From Sipunculus nudus (lineage: Eukaryota > Annelida > Sipuncula > Golfingiida > Sipunculidae): DNA of 64,000 nt. Where the stretch lies: the NCBI GenBank assembly GCA_026874595.1, contig CM049313.1, forward strand, positions 27,958,008 to 28,022,007, read 5' to 3'. Position 1 is the stretch's first letter, and each line of letters begins with the position of its first letter. A model generated the notes under the pieces. That model ran no database searches, was not told the origin of the DNA, and saw only the letters and a program-made list of their open reading frames with translations. The position numbers were made by a program, and so were the translations under genes. Positions 59,970 to 64,000 of the stretch are shown piece by piece.

Positions 59970-60843
59970 TATTTAATCAAGGGTGGGCTTTTGTCCTATT
60001 CTGCAAGTTCAGGGATGGGCTTTTGTATGGATGGGTTTTTGTCTGTCACACTAACTCAGTAACCACTGGATGGTTCATGGTCAAAACCTTCATACACCTA
60101 CACCTAAACAACCATTGGGTGGATTATTTTGATAAAATGTTGGTAAATCTATCTAAAAATATATGTCAAATATAAAATTTGTATTATTTTATATCATTTA
60201 TATATTTTTTATATGTCAAAGATATTTTGGTGGGATGTTTTAAATAGACATGGTGTCTATTAGAGTTATTGTATTATTATAACAATATCTTTCTGTTTGT
60301 GATATATCACGTACTATTACTATTACCACATTTTACCATCTGTTATTATTACTATTACTGGGGTATCAATTACTCTTACTATTACCTATACATGTGGGAT
60401 GCTTCTACATCTCGCACAGCCAACAGTGCTAAACCAGCACTATCATCACTTGTGTAAACTAAAATTAAAATATATTGTAGGCGATATATGACCTAGTTTT
60501 ATTAACATTTTCTTATACGAAGTCTGTCATCGACAGAAGGCTTATTATAATGCTTGACACCTTAATTATTTAAACATATTTAACGCTGTTCATTTTCATT
60601 TTGTAACCTTAACGATCAATATTTTCATTACAAATGTAACTTTATATTCTAATAAACAATGTATAAGGAACAAGACAATGCAATTTCCTTGCAAAGGATT
60701 AATTCAATTTTAACCTTATAAATCAGAATTATCATGCATTTTAAAAGTGAAGCATTTATTTTACCATACCAATTACATAAAATATAGCACAGACACATCC
60801 TTCCTCACATATTCATAAGCATAACTTATTGTAATGTTACAGA
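59963..60843. other. AT-rich stretch with small repeats
   Basis: Three short copies of GGGCTTTTGT or GGGTTTTTGT lie at 59,980-60,040. An ATTACT/TATTAC-rich patch lies at 60,310-60,390. No gene was recognised. Confidence 0.45.
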
Positions 60844-61050
60844 ATGAAATTTCAGGTTCTATGGTTATCTTGTCATCTTCACAGTATTTCCACTGGATTT
60901 TCCAACAAAGTTTTACAAATTATGAAATTACTGAGAGGAATGCAGGTTAATATTCAACCAATTGAAACTATTCTATTTGGAAACATACCAAACATTGATA
61001 ACTATAACTATGTTCTTAGAGGCCTCCGAGAGTCAGTGGTTGCGAGCTAG
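60844..61050 (+). pseudogene. Possible LINE reverse transcriptase C-terminal fragment
   Basis: A 68-codon open frame. Its second half includes VLQIMKLLRGMQ and IETILFGNIPNIDNYNYVL. The pattern ETILFGN followed by D-N-x-N-Y resembles, from memory, the C-terminal tails of some invertebrate non-LTR retrotransposon polyproteins. There is no RT catalytic region nearby and the frame ends in the 74 bp repeats, so at most a short relic. Confidence 0.25.
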
Positions 61051-61530
61051 AGAACATATAAAGTAGTAATATTATGAAGGTCTTACTGTTTTGAGAGGCC
61101 TCTGACAGTTCCAACAGTCACCAACAGTAAGCATATCATCTGGTAGTATGAAGGTGTTACTGTCCTGAGAAGCCTCGAACAGTTCTGACAGTCACTGACA
61201 GTGAGCATATAATGTAGCAGTATGAAGGTGTTACTGTTCTGTGAGATCTCCTACAGCTCTGACAGTCACCAACAGTGATCATATAAACTAGCAATATGAA
61301 GGTCTTACTGCTCTGATAGGCCGCCAACAGTTCCTGCAGGAAGCATATCCTCTGGTAGTATAAAGGTCTAAATGTTCTAAGAAACCCCCCCCACCCCCCC
61401 CCCCCCCGACAGCTCTGACAGTCAATGACAGTACAGACATAACAGTGTGTATGAAGGTCCTACTTTTCTGACAGGCATCAATAGTTCCAACAGTTACCAA
61501 AAATAAGCATATGGCCTAGAAGTACACTTC
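61020..61530. repeat. About 74 bp tandem repeat, six or seven diverged units
   Basis: TATGAAGGT (or TATAAAGGT) occurs at 61,073, 61,147, 61,221, 61,295, 61,359 and 61,450. Units share TTACTGTTCTGAGA-type text, CAGTTCNNACAGTCACC and CAGTGAGCATAT. A C-rich insertion (61,385-61,407) lengthens one unit. Confidence 0.88.
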
Positions 61531-61661
61531 ATTTTGTCAATAAATGCATATTTTAGCTTTATGAGTATGTTTACCTGTAACCAAGCATCAATCAGTGTAT
61601 TTCAATTAAAAGACCTAACCATGAGTATCAGTATCAACAGATTAGGAAAAAGAAACTAGCA

Positions 61662-61760
61662 TTACTGTATTTACTTTTGTATAAGACACTCCATGTATCA
61701 GACGACCCCCCCCCCCCCCAATTTTGAACCTCAAGTTTTGGTACAAATTATTTTTCAGCA
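61662..61760 (+). mobile_element. Possible terminus of a DNA transposon
   Basis: TTACTGTATTTACTTTTGTA then TAAGACACTCC, CAGACGACCCCC with a C14 run, and CAATTTTGAACC. This reads like the end of an invertebrate DNA transposon family beginning TACTGTATTTACTC and continuing ATAAGACGACCCC (recollection). No inverted partner was seen within 2 kb. Confidence 0.35.
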
Positions 61761-62854
61761 TCTTGGCTTTGCCAGCTACTAAGGATCACTATGTCAGCAT
61801 AATGATCACTTTAAAACCGATAACTGAGATGGGATTTTATAATATTTGATTCTTAAAATGGTCAGTGGTATATTTTTTTTAAAGATTCTACAAGTGAAAA
61901 CAGGAAAATTATATAGAAATTTTAAGGTATGGAACAGACCAAAACAGAATTTATCAACATATAAAAAAATGTGTATTTACAACAATTCAAATGAATATCA
62001 TAAGAGACAGCAGAGGGTCAATTTTAGGGCCCAAATTTGGGTAATAAATTATTTTTGGCAAATGTCCATGAGGTGGCACCCACTAAAAAATTAGCATGGA
62101 AGTTTCATCATACCATGCAGGTAGGATAACAGGACCCTTTTAATAACCATTTTCCCCTTAGAACAGTCGTAGAATGGAATAACTTGGGATAAAATGTGGT
62201 TGAAGCCCTATCTTAACCACTCTCAAATTATCATGTAATCAATATTAATATTAGTATGATACTTATTAAATGAGTGGTGCACCCTCATCAAACTCTTAAT
62301 TCTGTATACTTGGGATTGCTTGTATTCCTACCAGTCTTTAATTCAACAAAGCTGAATGACTTGTTCTGCAGCACAGCGAAACTTGAGCCTCTACTTTAAT
62401 TGCAGTATCTTACCCACACCATGCTGACATACTAACATGGTTTGTGAATCAGTTCATGGTCCACATTACTTCATTACCAGGTTGTTTTCTAAATGGTAGC
62501 TTCAAAGCCTTCATATATCACCCAGTCAAAATTACTCGCCTGAGGCTATATGCATGGCATCAGGCATGCACACTACGGTTTGCATGATATCCTGCATAGT
62601 TTGTACTATTTACCTGATACTGTGCGTATTATTACCTATGTACACAAAATATTGTGTATATTGCTCCTTTTACACATATACTTTCGTTCAGACAGAAGGC
62701 TACAGGCATGATTTTGATCAGAACTGTGCAAAAAACATGGTGGTCAGAAGTGAGAACACATATATTCTTTTTCGATAAAGTTATAAATCAACAGCAAAAT
62801 CAACATAGTTATCTCATAATTCTACATAGCCTCTGAGCAACAGTGTTTCAGTGA
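61761..62854. other. Unassigned stretch
   Basis: AT-rich. Plus frames at 61,846-62,094 and 62,554-62,778 have no recognisable domain. I see no repeat structure. Confidence 0.4.
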
Positions 62855-64000
62855 GAGGCATATTTTACTCTGACAGTGTGCTCATCTTGTATTTCAAGGG
62901 TTAGGGTTTCACCAATATCTATTTAACAGCCACATTTTACTGTGATACAGTACGATCATCTTGTAATTCAAAGGATAGGATATCAACTATATCTATGTGA
63001 CAGGCACAGTTTACTGTGACACAGTGTGATCATGTTGTATTTCAAGGGCTAGGGGTTTACCCATGTGTGATAATCACATATCACTGTCACGCTGTATGTT
63101 CATCTTGTATTTCAAGGATAAGGGTTTTACCAATATCTATGTAACAGGCACATTGTACAGTGACACAGTGTGCTCATCTTGTATTTTAAGGGTTAGGGTT
63201 TCACCCATATCTATGTGAAAGGCACATTTCACAGTGATACTCATTCACTTTGATTCAGCCTTTTGAAATCAGTTCGGCAAAAGCCAAACAAAAGGCCTAT
63301 TGGCCAGCAAACATACTACTGTGACTAGTGTGTTCATCTTGTATTTCAAGGGTAAGGGTTTTATCCATATCTATATGACAGCCACATTGTATTGTGAAAT
63401 GGTAAGCTCATCTTGTATTTCAAGGGTTAGGGTTTCACCCATATCTATTTGACAGCCATATTTTAATATTGTGACACAGTATGCTCATCTTGTATTTCAA
63501 GGTTTACAATTTCAGCCATATCTATCTGACAGGCACATTGTACAGTGACACAGTGTGCTCATCTTGTATTTCAAGGGTTAGGGTTCATCTATATCTATAT
63601 GACAGCCATATTTTTAATATTGTGATACAGTATGCTCATCTTGCATTTCAAGGGTTAAGGTTACACCCATATCTATGTGACAGGCACATTGTACAGTGAC
63701 ACAGTGTTCACATCTTGTATTTTAAGGGTTAGGGTTTCACTCATATCTATGTGACAGGCACATTGTACAGTGACAGTGTGCTCATCTTGTATTTCAAGGG
63801 TTAGGGTTTCACCTATATCTATATGACAGCCATTAGTTTAATATTCTGACACAGTATGCACATCTTGTATTTCAAGGGTTACAATTTCAGCCATATCTAT
63901 GTGACAGGCACATTGTACAGTGACACAGTGTGCTCATCTTGTATTTCAAGGGTTAGGGTTTACCCATATCTATGTGACAGGCACATGGTACAGTGACACA
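62855..64000. repeat. 74 bp minisatellite with telomere-like core, continues off the right edge
   Basis: CATCTTGTATTTCAAGGG recurs (with variants) at 62,883, 62,957, 63,031, 63,101, 63,175, 63,335, 63,409, 63,486, 63,560, 63,637, 63,711, 63,783, 63,861 and 63,935. Most units contain GGGTTAGGGTTTCA. Two subtypes, GACAGGCACATTGTACAG and GACAGCCATATTTTAATATTG or similar, alternate from about 63,409, giving a 151 bp dimer. About 86 bp of foreign sequence (63,241-63,330) interrupts one unit. Confidence 0.95.

Noticed and set aside
61288-61500. Minus frame with a poly-Gly tract
   Set aside because: It crosses the 74 bp tandem repeat and its C-rich run.
1-64000. tRNA or rRNA genes
   Set aside because: No cloverleaf with A and B boxes and no rRNA core sequence was noticed by eye. 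A tRNA scan would be needed to exclude them.

Overview
This 64 kb window is animal (metazoan) genomic DNA dominated by repeats. There is no bacterial-style gene organisation: no operons, no ribosome binding sites, and only short exon-like coding pieces. The interspersed repeats end in a stem-loop followed by CTAA, are preceded by GGACAGAC-type runs, and carry a GGTGGCGCCACCTG core. From memory these resemble repeats common in mollusc, especially bivalve, genomes, so a mollusc or related marine invertebrate is my best guess. This is inference, not proof.

Layout. 1-34,792: one uninterrupted satellite array of about 112.6 copies of a 309 bp unit, continuing off the left edge, with several local multi-unit duplications. 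34,793-about 37,110: a second, unrelated satellite of about 187 bp, about 12 copies, partly arranged as trimers and decaying to the right. 37,111-42,100: AT-rich sequence holding a TA microsatellite, a likely terminal exon on the minus strand (38,082-38,287), a MITE-like element (39,542-39,752) and a 1.4 kb element with 25 bp inverted ends (40,535-41,936). 42,128-42,861: old diverged copies of the 309 bp unit. 43,155-46,560: a nest of old non-autonomous elements with palindromic left ends and hairpin-CTAA right ends. 46,561-51,500: mostly unassigned, with decayed repeats. 51,530-58,700: a duplicated A-B block with exon-like pieces on the minus strand. One copy is split by a compound insertion whose main part is a 4.4 kb element (53,938-58,323) built from 140 bp and 339 bp internal tandem repeats. 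58,700-64,000: two small coding-like frames, a TA microsatellite, a 74 bp minisatellite at 61.0-61.5 kb and a second 74 bp minisatellite from 62,855 off the right edge, which contains telomere-like GGGTTAGGG.

The pieces connect. The 309 bp satellite appears to be an amplified internal repeat of the same kind of hairpin-ended element found dispersed further right. Diverged copies keep the GTGGCGCCACC core that the satellite has degraded, and at 51.5-51.8 kb a decayed unit sits directly upstream of the hairpin-CTAA tail. The 339 bp array is a younger, still-embedded example of the same process. The layout (subterminal inverted repeats, internal tandem array, terminal hairpin plus CTAA) resembles Helitron-like/HINE non-autonomous elements, but no transposase or Rep/helicase gene is visible here, so that class assignment is inference.
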